In this document: positions 1 through 9,169 of the stretch, one piece after another | How positions within the stretch are numbered: position 1 is the stretch's first letter | How the letters are laid out: each line of letters opens with the position of its first letter | Assembly: GCF_023746555.1 (NCBI RefSeq) | Contig: NZ_CP098755.1 | Coordinates: 2,429,001-2,493,000 of the forward strand | DNA: 64,000 bases | Origin: Brevibacillus ruminantium | GTDB taxonomy: Bacteria > Bacillota > Bacilli > Brevibacillales > Brevibacillaceae | Direction: 5' to 3' | The notes under the pieces: model-generated | Told to the model about the DNA's origin: nothing | Seen by the model: only the letters and a program-made list of their open reading frames with translations | The model's database searches: none | Made by a program: the position numbers and the translations under genes

Positions 1-729
1 TTGCGAGAGCGGGGACATAAAGCCATATTATTTGATGTCGATTTGGGCTTGGCCAATCTCGATGTGTTGATGGGGATCACTCCCAAGCGCAATCTGCTTC
101 ACTTATTGGAAGCTGAAACGAGCGTTTGGGATATTTTGGAAAAAGGCCCAGGAGACCTCGAGTTTATAGCAGGGGGCTCAGGGTTTACGCAGATTCTCCA
201 ATTGGACACAGCGAAGCTGGATCTTCTCTTTCACAAGCTGGACCCACTCTACGGTTATGCAGATGCAATCATTTTTGATACGGGTGCAGGCATTTCACAG
301 GAGTCCTTGCGATTCATGCTATCCTCCGATGAAGTGATTCTCGTGACAACACCGGAGCCGCCGGCCATTACGGATGCCTACGCTGTCATTAAAATGATTC
401 ACTCCCGGAACCCGCAGACAAAAGTACGTCTGGTCATTAATCGGGCAACCTCAGATCAGGAAGGACGGGCGACCTCAGAAAAATTGGCAGCGGTTGCCAA
501 ACGTTTTCTCGATATGGATGTAAGCAAGCTGGGATATGTCATGGATGATCACCTTGTCACCAAGGCCGTCAAGCAGCAGCGTCCATATTTTCTTGTCTAT
601 CCGCAATCGCAAGCTTCCCGGAGCATCAGAAACCTAGCGGATGTATATCTCGGAAGCTCGGATGAGAGCATGGGGTCATCAGGTGGATTCAAAGGCTTTC
701 TCACAAAGCTGAAGGGCCTGATTCGATAA
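1..729 (+). CDS. flhG: FlhG (YlxH) MinD-like flagellar-number ATPase, 5'-truncated by window edge
   Basis: MinD/ParA-type ATPase that with FlhF sets flagellar number and position at the membrane. Visible motifs are the switch I segment DVDLGLANLD near the left edge, the switch II segment IIFDTGAGIS and a C-terminal KGFLTKLKGLIR that looks like a MinD-type amphipathic membrane anchor. The deviant Walker A (KGGVGKS) must lie just upstream, so the gene is cut by the window and the TTG at base 1 is not its start. It directly precedes cheB, the usual Bacillales order. Family call is secure; the true start cannot be seen. Confidence 0.93.
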   Translation: MRERGHKAILFDVDLGLANLDVLMGITPKRNLLHLLEAETSVWDILEKGPGDLEFIAGGSGFTQILQLDTAKLDLLFHKLDPLYGYADAIIFDTGAGISQESLRFMLSSDEVILVTTPEPPAITDAYAVIKMIHSRNPQTKVRLVINRATSDQEGRATSEKLAAVAKRFLDMDVSKLGYVMDDHLVTKAVKQQRPYFLVYPQSQASRSIRNLADVYLGSSDESMGSSGGFKGFLTKLKGLIR

Positions 730-761
730 GACAACTAGATTTCGGAAGGGAGCGATCGCGG

Positions 762-1874
762 ATGAAAAAAATTCGGGTTCTCGTTACGGATGATTCAGCA
801 TTCATGCGGAAGGTAATATCAGACATACTGCAGGATGACCCCGAGATTGAAGTCATTGATCGTGCGAGAAACGGACTTGAATGCTTGGAAAAGTCAAAGC
901 AGCTAAAGCCCGATGTGATCACTCTCGATATCGAGATGCCGATCATGAATGGACTGGAGGCACTCGAGCAGCTGATGAAGCAGCAGCCTGTTCCAGTCGT
1001 GATGCTGAGCAGTCTCACCAGGGACGGGGCGGATGCCACCATTCGTGCTCTGGAGTTGGGGGCGTTTGATTTTGTTACCAAACCCTCAGGACCCATTTCT
1101 CTTGACATACATAAAGTAGGAGATCGGTTGGTGGAGAGGGTAAAAGCGGCAGCGCAGGAGCAGACCCGATTCAAAAGAGGAACCCTGCCATTTGTACAAC
1201 AGCCACCCGTCGTCCCTCCATCCAGTATGAACACAAAGATGTGGGTGAAAGCGGATGGCCCTGGCACCACTTTTCCCAGAACAGGGATCGGGAGAAATGA
1301 TGGGACGAAGCTGGTCGTGCTGGGAACCTCTACAGGGGGACCCAAAGCATTGCAGGCCGTGCTCACATCATTGCCCGCTGAATTTCCAGCACCGATCGCC
1401 ATTGTGCAGCATATGCCCGCGGGATTTACCAAATCGTTGGCACAACGTCTCGATTCGCTTTGCGCCATCCGCGTCACGGAAGTGATGGATGGCGAATGGC
1501 TAGAGTCCGGGACGGCCTACATCGCACCAGGCGGCTATCATTTTGAAGTTCAACAAGTGAACGGAAGATTGCAGGCAAAGCTTCATCAACAAGAGCCTCG
1601 AGGCGGTCACCGCCCTTCTGTCGACATTCTTTTCGAATCTGTTAGCCGATTGACAAAAGTAGACAAATGGGCAATTATCATGACAGGCATGGGAAATGAT
1701 GGGACGAAAGGCCTGAAACAGATGAAGGACCTTGGACATGTGACGAGTATTATCGAAGACGAATCATCATGTGTTGTGTTCGGAATGCCGCGCGCGGCCA
1801 TTCAGGCGGGCCTCGCCGATAACGTCGTACCATTGCACTCGATTGCAGAAACTCTCTGTAAACTGCTGCACTGA
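762..1874 (+). CDS. cheB: Chemotaxis response regulator / protein-glutamate methylesterase CheB
   Basis: Removes methyl groups from, and deamidates, chemoreceptor glutamates when phosphorylated by CheA. Residues 1-120 are a receiver domain with acidic pocket D10/D11, phospho-acceptor D56 and the KPSG lysine near 107. After a linker, residues 183-370 form the methylesterase domain with catalytic triad S190 (GTSTGGP), H217 (QHMP) and D313 (GMGNDG). The 370-residue length is normal. ATG follows GGAAGGG, 32 bases after flhG. All catalytic residues are present, so it should be active. Confidence 0.97.
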   Translation: MKKIRVLVTDDSAFMRKVISDILQDDPEIEVIDRARNGLECLEKSKQLKPDVITLDIEMPIMNGLEALEQLMKQQPVPVVMLSSLTRDGADATIRALELGAFDFVTKPSGPISLDIHKVGDRLVERVKAAAQEQTRFKRGTLPFVQQPPVVPPSSMNTKMWVKADGPGTTFPRTGIGRNDGTKLVVLGTSTGGPKALQAVLTSLPAEFPAPIAIVQHMPAGFTKSLAQRLDSLCAIRVTEVMDGEWLESGTAYIAPGGYHFEVQQVNGRLQAKLHQQEPRGGHRPSVDILFESVSRLTKVDKWAIIMTGMGNDGTKGLKQMKDLGHVTSIIEDESSCVVFGMPRAAIQAGLADNVVPLHSIAETLCKLLH

Positions 1875-1893
1875 TTTTGGGAGGTGGATCACC

Positions 1894-3954
1894 ATGGACA
1901 TGAATCAATATTTGGACATGTTTATTGAAGAGTCAAAAGAACACTTGCAGGCCATCAATGCAAACCTGCTCGTGTTGGAGAGCGATCCCGAAAGAATTCA
2001 GATCGTCAACGAAATTTTTCGCTCGGCTCATACGTTGAAAGGGATGTCTGCTACGATGGGGTTCGAGGATATGGCCAGCCTCACCCATGAAGCGGAAAAC
2101 GTGCTTGATCTGATCCGTAACGACAAGCTGAAAATCAACAGCGATATCATGGATGTCATTTTCCAGAGCGTCGACCTGATCGAAGGCATGGTCATGGATA
2201 TTATGGAAGGCGGAAGCGGCACCGCAGACGTTTCTCAGCCAGTAGCGAAACTGCGGGCCATTGTGGCTGGAGATTTTTCTCCAACTACATCTGCGGCGGA
2301 TGAAGTAGTTGGGGCGGAAGCAGAGGCTGTTACTTCCGGTGACGAAACCGCTAATCGTGATTACGAGCTGGACGAGTTTTCGCTGACTGTATTGAAGCAG
2401 TCCAAGGAAGCGGGCAATAACCTGTTCTGGATTAAAGTTCTCCTGCAAGAAAATTGCCTCCTCAAAGCTGCACGGGCCTACATGGTTTTTGATCAGTTGG
2501 AGTCTATGGGGGAAGTTATTAAATCCACGCCATCCGTACAGGATCTCGAAAATGAGCGTTTCGATCTTTCCTTTGAAGTGGTGTTCGTCACGATGGAGCC
2601 ACAGGAGAAAGTGAAAAAAGCAATCAGTAATATTTCTGAAATTCAGGAAGTTATCGTCGAGCCTGTGGAAATGAAAGAAGCCCTGCAACAAGCCAAACAG
2701 GCAGAAGAGCAGATCGCTGCAGCGAGTGCACCTGCTGAGGGCGCTGTGAAAAAGCCGGAGGCAGCGGCGGGCGGTAATGCACCGGTGAAAAAAGTGACAG
2801 CTGGTGGAAAAACCATTCGGGTTGATATTGAAAGACTGGATGTCCTGATGAATCTGTTCAGTGAGCTGGTGATTGACCGTGGTCGTCTGGAACAGCTCGC
2901 ACGCGAGTTAGGCAAAAGTGAACTGCAGGAAACGGTCGAGCACATGAGCCGGATCAGCGGGGATCTGCAAAATATTATCCTGACGATGCGGATGGTTCCC
3001 GTCGAGCAGGTATTCAACCGCTTCCCGCGGATGATTCGCGACCTGGCGAAGGAACTGAACAAAAAAGTCAATCTGGATATTTACGGTGCCGAAACAGAGT
3101 TGGATCGGACCGTTATTGATGAAATCGGCGACCCACTGGTACATCTGCTGCGCAATTCGCTCGATCACGGGGTTGAATCGCCTGCAGAACGGAAACAGGC
3201 AGGGAAACCAGAGGAAGGTACGATTCAGCTCCGCGCGTTCCACAGTGGAAACCACGTATTTATTGAGGTAAAAGACGACGGGGCCGGCATCAATAAGGAT
3301 AAGGTGCTGAAGAAAGCGCTTGAGCGCGGGATTGTGTCTCAAGCACAAGCGGAGACCTTGGCCGATCGGCAAATTTTTGAACTGCTTTTCTCCTCCGGCT
3401 TTAGTACAGCGGACACCATCTCGGATATTTCCGGACGCGGCGTAGGCCTCGATGTAGTCAAAACAAAGATTGAATCCCTCGGCGGAAACGTAAGTGTGGA
3501 TTCCGTTCGCGGACAGGGAACGACCTTCCTGATTCAATTGCCGCTCACGCTTTCGATTATTTCTGCGATGCTGGTGCAGGTTCAAAATGAAAAGTATGCA
3601 GTTCCGCTCAGTTCCATTATTGAAACTGCTGTATTCCGCAAAGATCAAATCATGATGGCGCACCGGCAAAAGGTGATTGATTTCCGCGGCCGTGTGGTCC
3701 CTCTTGTATCCTTGCAAGAGATATTCCAGATCCCGGACAATGGAGTAGAGAAGGACGACGAAGTCGCTGTCGTCATTGTACGGAAGGGCGAAAAAATGGC
3801 GGGCTTGGTGGTTGATTCCTTTATCGGCCAGCAAGAGATTGTGCTGAAATCGCTGGGCAAATACCTCGTCAATGTATTTGCTATCTCGGGAGCCACGATT
3901 CTAGGTGACGGACAAGTAGCGCTGATTATTGATTGCAACGCATTGATTAAGTAA
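1894..3954 (+). CDS. cheA: Chemotaxis histidine kinase CheA
   Basis: Histidine kinase that reads chemoreceptor state and phosphorylates CheY and CheB. The 686 residues show: HPt domain 1-125 with phospho-accepting H46 (RSAHTLKG); P2 CheY/CheB-binding region about 155-260; an Ala/Lys-rich linker to about 305; P3 dimerisation helices; HATPase with N-box LLRNSLDHGVE (418-428), DDGAGI (461-466) and DISGRGVGLDVV (511-522); and a CheW-like P5 domain from about 551. The ATG at 1894 has GGGAGGTGG just upstream. An in-frame ATG at 1771 lies inside cheB and is rejected. Confidence 0.97.
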   Translation: MDMNQYLDMFIEESKEHLQAINANLLVLESDPERIQIVNEIFRSAHTLKGMSATMGFEDMASLTHEAENVLDLIRNDKLKINSDIMDVIFQSVDLIEGMVMDIMEGGSGTADVSQPVAKLRAIVAGDFSPTTSAADEVVGAEAEAVTSGDETANRDYELDEFSLTVLKQSKEAGNNLFWIKVLLQENCLLKAARAYMVFDQLESMGEVIKSTPSVQDLENERFDLSFEVVFVTMEPQEKVKKAISNISEIQEVIVEPVEMKEALQQAKQAEEQIAAASAPAEGAVKKPEAAAGGNAPVKKVTAGGKTIRVDIERLDVLMNLFSELVIDRGRLEQLARELGKSELQETVEHMSRISGDLQNIILTMRMVPVEQVFNRFPRMIRDLAKELNKKVNLDIYGAETELDRTVIDEIGDPLVHLLRNSLDHGVESPAERKQAGKPEEGTIQLRAFHSGNHVFIEVKDDGAGINKDKVLKKALERGIVSQAQAETLADRQIFELLFSSGFSTADTISDISGRGVGLDVVKTKIESLGGNVSVDSVRGQGTTFLIQLPLTLSIISAMLVQVQNEKYAVPLSSIIETAVFRKDQIMMAHRQKVIDFRGRVVPLVSLQEIFQIPDNGVEKDDEVAVVIVRKGEKMAGLVVDSFIGQQEIVLKSLGKYLVNVFAISGATILGDGQVALIIDCNALIK

Positions 3955-3970
3955 GAGGAGGGGCAGCCGT

Positions 3971-4447
3971 ATGCTCGACCAAAAGGAAATCGTCGGAGAA
4001 GTGAAAGTCATCGTTTTCCGCTTGAAAGATGAAGAGTACGGAGTTGAAGTCAATCAGGTCAAATCTATTGAAAAACTGGAGCATATTACCCGTGTTCCGC
4101 GCACGCCTGCTTTCGTCAAGGGCGTGATCAACCTTCGCGGAGTGGTAACGCCCATTATCGATTTGCGCAACCGTTTTGGACTGGAAGAAACGGCGTACAG
4201 CGAATCAACCCGGATCATTATTGTTGCGGTAGGAGAACTGGAAGTAGGTCTGATCGTAGATGCCGCCAACGACGTCATTGATATCCCGGTAACTGCAATC
4301 GAGCCGCCGCCGGAGGTAGTCGGTGGGGTTGAAGCTGCTTATCTGCGCGGTGTGGCAAAGCTGGAGAAACGGTTGCTAATTCTTTTAAATCTGGACAAGG
4401 TCCTGAGCAACGAGGAAATCAAACAACTGGACTCCTTTGAGGGATAA
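3971..4447 (+). CDS. cheW: Chemotaxis coupling protein CheW
   Basis: Adaptor that links chemoreceptors to CheA in the signalling array. The 158 residues are a single CheW/SH3-like domain, with the typical stretches EYGVEVNQVKSIEK, RVPRTPAFVKGVINLRG and VVTPIIDLRNRFG and no other domain. It starts 16 bases after cheA behind AAGAGGAGGGG, so it is translated in the same operon. Its C-terminal acidic tail is unremarkable. Function follows from family and context. Confidence 0.96.
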   Translation: MLDQKEIVGEVKVIVFRLKDEEYGVEVNQVKSIEKLEHITRVPRTPAFVKGVINLRGVVTPIIDLRNRFGLEETAYSESTRIIIVAVGELEVGLIVDAANDVIDIPVTAIEPPPEVVGGVEAAYLRGVAKLEKRLLILLNLDKVLSNEEIKQLDSFEG

Positions 4448-4450
4448 GGG

Positions 4451-5077
4451 ATGGAATACTTCGCCAAGTTTGGAGATTTTCAATTTGACGTGCTTCGGGA
4501 AGTTGGCAACATTGGTGCGGGTCACGCGGCGACGGCTCTTTCCAAGCTGATTCAAAAGGAAATTGATATGAAAGTGCCACAGGTGAACATCATCCCTTTT
4601 GACGAGGTGGCCAATTGCGTCGGAGGTCCGGAAGCGATCGTTGTCACCGTTTTTCTGAGAGTAGAGGGAGACTGTCCGGGGAACATGTTTTTCATCCTGG
4701 ATATGGATTCCGCCAAGCATGTGCTGCAACAGATCATCGGAGAAGTGAAAAGTGTGGAAGAATGGACGGAATGGGAAATATCAGCTCTTCACGAAATCGG
4801 GAATATCCTTACGGGTTCCTACCTGTCTTCTCTTGCGGATTTCACGAATCTCAATCTTCAGCCATCAGTTCCTGCATTGGCCGTAGACATGGCCGGGGCC
4901 ATTCTCAGCTATGGATTACTCGAGCTCGGACAAGCAGGGGATTTTGCCCTCACCATCGATACTGCTTTCTTTGAAGGGAATGAACAGGTCCAAGGTCATT
5001 TTTTTCTGATTCCTGATCCAGAATCTTTAAAGACACTATTTCGATCACTAGGAGTACCGTTCGATGGAGATTATTAA
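4451..5077 (+). CDS. cheC: CheY-P phosphatase CheC
   Basis: Dephosphorylates CheY-P and binds CheD in the Bacillus-type adaptation circuit. The 208-residue protein has both copies of the phosphatase signature (D/S)xxxExxN: D13-E17-N20 (DVLREVGN) and S111-E115-N118 (SALHEIGN). Two intact sites are typical of true CheC, whereas CheX keeps one. The ATG comes three bases after the cheW stop; the GAGGGATAAGGG sequence at the cheW end supplies the ribosome site. Its last 14 bases overlap cheD, implying coupled translation and matching their physical partnership. Confidence 0.95.
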   Translation: MEYFAKFGDFQFDVLREVGNIGAGHAATALSKLIQKEIDMKVPQVNIIPFDEVANCVGGPEAIVVTVFLRVEGDCPGNMFFILDMDSAKHVLQQIIGEVKSVEEWTEWEISALHEIGNILTGSYLSSLADFTNLNLQPSVPALAVDMAGAILSYGLLELGQAGDFALTIDTAFFEGNEQVQGHFFLIPDPESLKTLFRSLGVPFDGDY

Positions 5078-5549
5078 GATAGGCATGGCGGATCTTGGAG
5101 TTGCAAAAGCACCGGATCGTCTTCGCACCACAGGATTAGGGTCATGTGTCGGAGTTGTCCTGTTTGACTCGGTACATAAAGTTGCCGGCATGGCCCACGT
5201 CATGCTGCCGGAATCCTCGCTTGGAAAAGGTGGAGAGGTTGCGATCGGGAAGTACGCCGATACCGCAATCCCCCGTCTGATCCAGGAGATGAAAATAGCT
5301 GGGGCATCCACGTACAATTTGGTTGCCAAGCTTGCAGGAGGCGCGCAAATGTTCGCTTTTCTCGGCAAGAGTGACACCATGAGAATCGGACCTAGAAATG
5401 TTGAAGCGTGCAAGCTGGCATTAAAAGAGGCGCAAATCAAAGTGATTGCCGAGGATACAGGGGGAAATTGCGGGAGGACGATCGAGTTCGACTCGACAAC
5501 GGGTATGCTGCAAATTCGGACCGTTAATCAAGGTGTGAAGGAAGTATAA
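5064..5549 (+). CDS. cheD: Chemoreceptor glutamine deamidase CheD
   Basis: Deamidates chemoreceptor glutamines and is sequestered by CheC and CheY-P. The catalytic Cys is C28 in GLGSCVGV and the His is H45 in AHVMLP, with the conserved threonine region nearby; 161 residues is the normal size. The start ATG lies inside the 3' end of cheC behind GGAGTACC, a 14-base overlap. Together with cheC this marks the CheC/CheD/CheV-type adaptation system of Gram-positive bacteria rather than the enteric CheZ system. Confidence 0.95.
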   Translation: MEIIKIGMADLGVAKAPDRLRTTGLGSCVGVVLFDSVHKVAGMAHVMLPESSLGKGGEVAIGKYADTAIPRLIQEMKIAGASTYNLVAKLAGGAQMFAFLGKSDTMRIGPRNVEACKLALKEAQIKVIAEDTGGNCGRTIEFDSTTGMLQIRTVNQGVKEV

Positions 5550-5553
5550 GCTT

Positions 5554-5925
5554 ATGATAGGAACAATTTGGCTGAATATTGGCTTTGGCGCACTCGCCTC
5601 TATCATTACCTTTTTTACGGCATTCTCGGGAAATGTATGGCTTGTTTCCCTGGAAAGAGCTGGCTATGCATTTATTCTTTTCTTTCTTGCCGCTTTCCCG
5701 ATACGTTGGCTCGTTGCAAAAATTATGGGGTCTTCCACGAGTCATGATGAGATGACGGCTCCGGCGGAAGTGGTCGAAGAGCACGTCTCTTCGACTGCCG
5801 AGGAGCAGGATTTAGCAGAAGATGGAGGGTTTACTCCACTGGCACTGGGGCAGATTGGAAGAATCACTCCAGAGTATGATCCCACCACCGTTTCAAATGT
5901 CGTGAGGCGTTTAACTGATGAATGA
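5554..5925 (+). CDS. Conserved two-helix membrane protein between cheD and sigD
   Basis: Function not recognised. The 123-residue protein begins with two predicted membrane helices (about residues 5-24 and 36-56), followed by an acidic, low-complexity tail rich in Glu, Ala and Ser and a conserved-looking end, PEYDPTTVSNVVRRLTDE. ATG follows a GAAGGAAG ribosome site inside the end of cheD, only 4 bases after its stop, and the gene ends 17 bases before sigD, so it is a true operon member. A role in flagellar or membrane assembly is only a contextual guess. Confidence 0.8.
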   Translation: MIGTIWLNIGFGALASIITFFTAFSGNVWLVSLERAGYAFILFFLAAFPIRWLVAKIMGSSTSHDEMTAPAEVVEEHVSSTAEEQDLAEDGGFTPLALGQIGRITPEYDPTTVSNVVRRLTDE

Positions 5926-5942
5926 AGGTTGGTGACTGAATC

Positions 5943-6731
5943 GTGGCACGGCTAACCAATCAAGAAAAAGCAAAACAATTTGATAAGTGGGTCATGTGGA
6001 AAGAGGAAGGGAGCCGGGATGCGGAAGTAGATCTGGTCACACAGTATCTTCCACTGGTGGACAAAGTAGCCAACCGGCTCGCCATCAACCTGCCCACCAA
6101 TGTCGACAAGGACGATTTGATCAGCTATGGCCGATTTGGCTTGCTGGATGCTCTGGCCAAATTTGATCATACACGTGGTCTTCAGTTCGAAACCTATGCG
6201 ATGTGGCGCATTCGCGGTGCGATGATTGATGGTCTGCGAGAGAATGACTGGATTCCCCGCACCGTTCGCGATAAGGCAAAAAAAATCGAAGAAGCCTATA
6301 CTATGCTGGAGCAAAAAGAGCTTCGTTCACCGACGGATCAGGAAGTATCCTCCTATCTGGGGATCACCGAAAAAGACTTGCAACAGGTATTCTATGAAAC
6401 TTCACTGGCTTCGATGATCTCGATTGATGAGACAGTAGGGGAAGAAGAAGAACAGAAAACGGCCCGACATTCGTACATCGTTGATGAAGTAACACTACGA
6501 CCAGAGCAGGTCGCAGAGAATACGGGGATGAAAGAAGTGCTGACTGCTGTTATCGACAAACTGCCGGAAAAGGAGCGTCTTGTTGTTTCCTTATTTTACT
6601 TCGAAGAACTGACCTTGTCGGAAATTGCGGAAGTGATGAGCCTGTCACCTTCCAGGATCTCGCAGCTCCATTCCAAAGCAATTTTCCGACTGCGTTCGGC
6701 ATTGGCGAAATGGAAGTCTCAGCTTATATAG
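5943..6731 (+). CDS. sigD: RNA polymerase sigma factor SigD (FliA family) for motility genes
   Basis: Alternative sigma-28 factor for late flagellar, chemotaxis and autolysin genes. Region 2 is plain in DLISYGRFGLLDALAKFD, followed by FETYAMWRIRGAMIDGLREN; region 3 in LRSPTDQEVSSYLGI; and the region 4 helix-turn-helix in LTLSEIAEVMSLSPSRISQLH near the C-terminus. The 262-residue length fits the family. The GTG at 5943 is the only start that keeps the full N-terminus; the ribosome site upstream (GGTTGGTGA) is weak, which may limit expression. It closes the chemotaxis operon before the DUF342 gene. Confidence 0.96.
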   Translation: MARLTNQEKAKQFDKWVMWKEEGSRDAEVDLVTQYLPLVDKVANRLAINLPTNVDKDDLISYGRFGLLDALAKFDHTRGLQFETYAMWRIRGAMIDGLRENDWIPRTVRDKAKKIEEAYTMLEQKELRSPTDQEVSSYLGITEKDLQQVFYETSLASMISIDETVGEEEEQKTARHSYIVDEVTLRPEQVAENTGMKEVLTAVIDKLPEKERLVVSLFYFEELTLSEIAEVMSLSPSRISQLHSKAIFRLRSALAKWKSQLI

Positions 6732-6818
6732 AGAATAAGAGAGAAATCAAAGAGGGTTGGAAAGTAGCAGAGGGAGATACAATAGGGTAGAGGCCCGTAG
6801 TTTGAGAGGGGTAGAAAG

Positions 6819-8237
6819 ATGGAAGGTATAGGAAACTACAAGCTGGAAGTCAAAATCTCTCAGGACAAGCTGGAAGCCGGTATCATGTTGGTGATTACCG
6901 ACCAGGAACAGGGAACCAATATTCAGATCAATGAGTCTGAAGTACGGGAAATATTGAGGAAGAGTAAGATCACCCATGGGATTCTGGAACAAGTAGTGCA
7001 TGACCTTTGTACGAATCCGTCCAAATTTACGGCAGGTCCTGTAACGGTTGCAGTAGGGTCCCCATCCGTAGCGGGAACGGACGGTAAAATCGAGTACACC
7101 TTTATGAAATTGAACCAGGATGACAAGCGGCCAAAGGAGCTGGAGGATGGCCGAGTTGACTTTTATTCGATTACTAGCATTCCCAACGTAGCCAAAGGAC
7201 AGTTGCTGGCACGCCGTACACCTGCCACTCCCGGACAGGCGGGTAAATCTGTTACCGGAGAGCCCATCGTTCCCTTGCCTGGGAAGGAGGCCGTCTTGAA
7301 ACCTGGCAAAAATGTCGTGGTGAATGCAGAGCGATCGATGCTGTACGCCGCGATTGATGGCCAGGTATCCTTTACAGATAAAGATAAGGTCAATGTATTC
7401 CCTGTGTTTGAGGTCAACGGAGATGTTGATTTCAGCATTGGGAATATCGATTTTGTGGGAACAGTGGTCATTCGCGGTAACGTACCGACAGGATTTCGAG
7501 TAAAAGCATCGGGAGATATACGAGTTCTGGGAAGCGTAGAAGGGGCGGATCTGGAAGCGGGCGGTTCCATCGAAATCAAAAGTGGAATCGTCGCCCAGGA
7601 CAAGGGTCAAGTCGTAGCGGGAAACGATGTAAGGACGTCGTTTATCCAAAATGGCAACGTAACCGCAGGTAATCAGGTGTTGGTGTCCCAAAGCATCATG
7701 TTTTCCCAAGTACGCGCAGGCAAGCAGATCATCTGTAATGGGCCGAAAGGGATTATTATCGGCGGGACCCTCCAAGCGGGGGAAAAAATTGTGGCTCGTG
7801 TCATTGGCAATACGAGTGCGACCCCTACTGTATTGGAAGTAGGGGTCAAACCGGAGCTGAGATTGGAACTGGCTGCGATAAACAAAGAGCTGCAGACCGT
7901 CTATGAAAATTTGCGGAAAACCGATCAGGGGCTGGGCGTACTTGGCCAAATGCTGAAAGTGACTGGAGACCTGGCTCCTGACAAGAAGGCCATGCAGATC
8001 AAATTGGCCAATACCCGGCTGATCCTGGAAAAGGAAGGGAAACAGCTGGAAGCCCGCAAAAAAGAAGTGGAGACAGAGCTGGAAGGCGAATCACCTGCTG
8101 CTGTTGATGTGTATTACATGATGTATCCCGGCATTAAGATGGTTTTTGGCAAACTCGTCAGATTTATCAAACAAGAGTTTCCTCGCACTCGATTCCTTGT
8201 CATTAATGGAGAGATTACGACCTCTACTCTGATTTAG
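6819..8237 (+). CDS. DUF342 (FapA family) polymer-forming protein
   Basis: FapA/DUF342 family; the molecular role in Bacillales is not established. An N-terminal alpha/beta domain (about 1-160) leads into a glycine-rich right-handed beta-helix region (about 180-340) with repeating units such as VRGNVPTGFRVKASGDI and AGGSIEIKSG, then a coiled coil (about 350-430) rich in Glu, Leu and Lys. The ATG at 6819 has AGAGGGG upstream. It sits just after sigD, so co-transcription with motility genes is likely; a structural or regulatory role in cell-surface processes is inference. Confidence 0.85.
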   Translation: MEGIGNYKLEVKISQDKLEAGIMLVITDQEQGTNIQINESEVREILRKSKITHGILEQVVHDLCTNPSKFTAGPVTVAVGSPSVAGTDGKIEYTFMKLNQDDKRPKELEDGRVDFYSITSIPNVAKGQLLARRTPATPGQAGKSVTGEPIVPLPGKEAVLKPGKNVVVNAERSMLYAAIDGQVSFTDKDKVNVFPVFEVNGDVDFSIGNIDFVGTVVIRGNVPTGFRVKASGDIRVLGSVEGADLEAGGSIEIKSGIVAQDKGQVVAGNDVRTSFIQNGNVTAGNQVLVSQSIMFSQVRAGKQIICNGPKGIIIGGTLQAGEKIVARVIGNTSATPTVLEVGVKPELRLELAAINKELQTVYENLRKTDQGLGVLGQMLKVTGDLAPDKKAMQIKLANTRLILEKEGKQLEARKKEVETELEGESPAAVDVYYMMYPGIKMVFGKLVRFIKQEFPRTRFLVINGEITTSTLI

Positions 8238-8272
8238 ACAGTGGGGAGCAGTAAAAAGGAGCTGAAGTCAAG

Positions 8273-8614
8273 TTGAGTCTCAAAACGGTTGAATTGCAAG
8301 TGGCGGTGCCGCGGACTGCGGAGGTCGGTCGACTGCAGGAACAATACCAGCACCGTTTGAACAACGAACAGCAGCTCCTGCAACAGGAACAGAAGATGAC
8401 GGACCAACAAAAGAGCCAGCGTGCAGCGGACGTCAATGAAACCGAGAAGAACCGCCTTCGAGACAAACGGCGGCAAGAACAGCAGGGGGGAAAAGAATTT
8501 TCTTCCGGCCAATCATCCGAAGGAGAAACGGAATCTTCGGAGGGGGGCGCTTCATCGATGGAGGTAGCTATGCGTGATCCTCTGCGTGGGCGCTTCATCG
8601 ATATCTCCCTGTAA
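8273..8614 (+). CDS. Small Gln/Glu-rich conserved hypothetical protein
   Basis: Not recognised. The 113-residue, highly charged protein has an N-terminal beta-like segment (LKTVELQVAVPRTAEVGRL), a long Gln/Glu/Lys/Arg-rich helix likely to be a coiled coil (about 22-80), a Ser/Gly-rich linker and the tail DPLRGRFIDISL. No signal peptide or membrane helix. TTG start at 8273 behind AAAAAGGAGCTGA. It follows the DUF342 gene by 35 bases and precedes the SwrB-like gene, matching the small cytoplasmic proteins seen at this spot in related genomes (recollection, not searched). Confidence 0.72.
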   Translation: MSLKTVELQVAVPRTAEVGRLQEQYQHRLNNEQQLLQQEQKMTDQQKSQRAADVNETEKNRLRDKRRQEQQGGKEFSSGQSSEGETESSEGGASSMEVAMRDPLRGRFIDISL

Positions 8615-8662
8615 GCAAACAACATGAAGACAAAGATAATGAGGGGAGCTTAAATAGCGATC

Positions 8663-9169
8663 ATGAATGGGGTTTACTATAGTTTGATCGGCGTAGGCGT
8701 CGTTTCCATTTTACTGGCGCTGCTGTTCTCGTTGGCACGCTCCCGCAAAGAAGAACATACAGCGCCGCAGCTCGGCATGGATGAGATCGAGAAAACCCTG
8801 CAGCGCTTTGTCGGACAAATCAAGCAGGAGAAAAAGGCAGAGCAGGAAGAGGCACGGAGAGTCCATGCCCAGCTTAGGATGGAGCTGTCCGAAACTCAGG
8901 CGAGGTTGGATGAAGCGGAAAAGGAATTGCGCGCATTGCGTGAGGGGAGTCAGGCAGAAAAGGCAAGCGCCCAGCCGCCAGTGCAGGAGGATGCTACTGG
9001 TGATGTACTGGCGATGAGGGAGCGGTATCGCCGTGTTTTTGAATTGCAGCATGATGGGCTCGGACCTGACGACATCGCGAAAAGAATAGGGGCAGGCAGA
9101 GGAGAAATTGACCTGATTCTATCTTTAGCTATCCCTCGTGAACGGGGGGATGCCAATGAAAAAGACTGA
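8663..9169 (+). CDS. SwrB-like membrane-anchored coiled-coil protein
   Basis: Resembles SwrB (YlxL), which in Bacillus subtilis promotes flagellar type III export and sits at the same place between sigD and rpsB. The 168-residue protein has one N-terminal membrane helix (about 5-25), then a charged coiled coil (about 38-95), and ends in a helix-turn-helix-like segment LGPDDIAKRIGAGRGEIDLIL. ATG at 8663; the ribosome site GAGGGGAGC lies somewhat far upstream. Similarity is in architecture and position rather than in clear sequence, so no gene symbol is assigned. Confidence 0.72.
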   Translation: MNGVYYSLIGVGVVSILLALLFSLARSRKEEHTAPQLGMDEIEKTLQRFVGQIKQEKKAEQEEARRVHAQLRMELSETQARLDEAEKELRALREGSQAEKASAQPPVQEDATGDVLAMRERYRRVFELQHDGLGPDDIAKRIGAGRGEIDLILSLAIPRERGDANEKD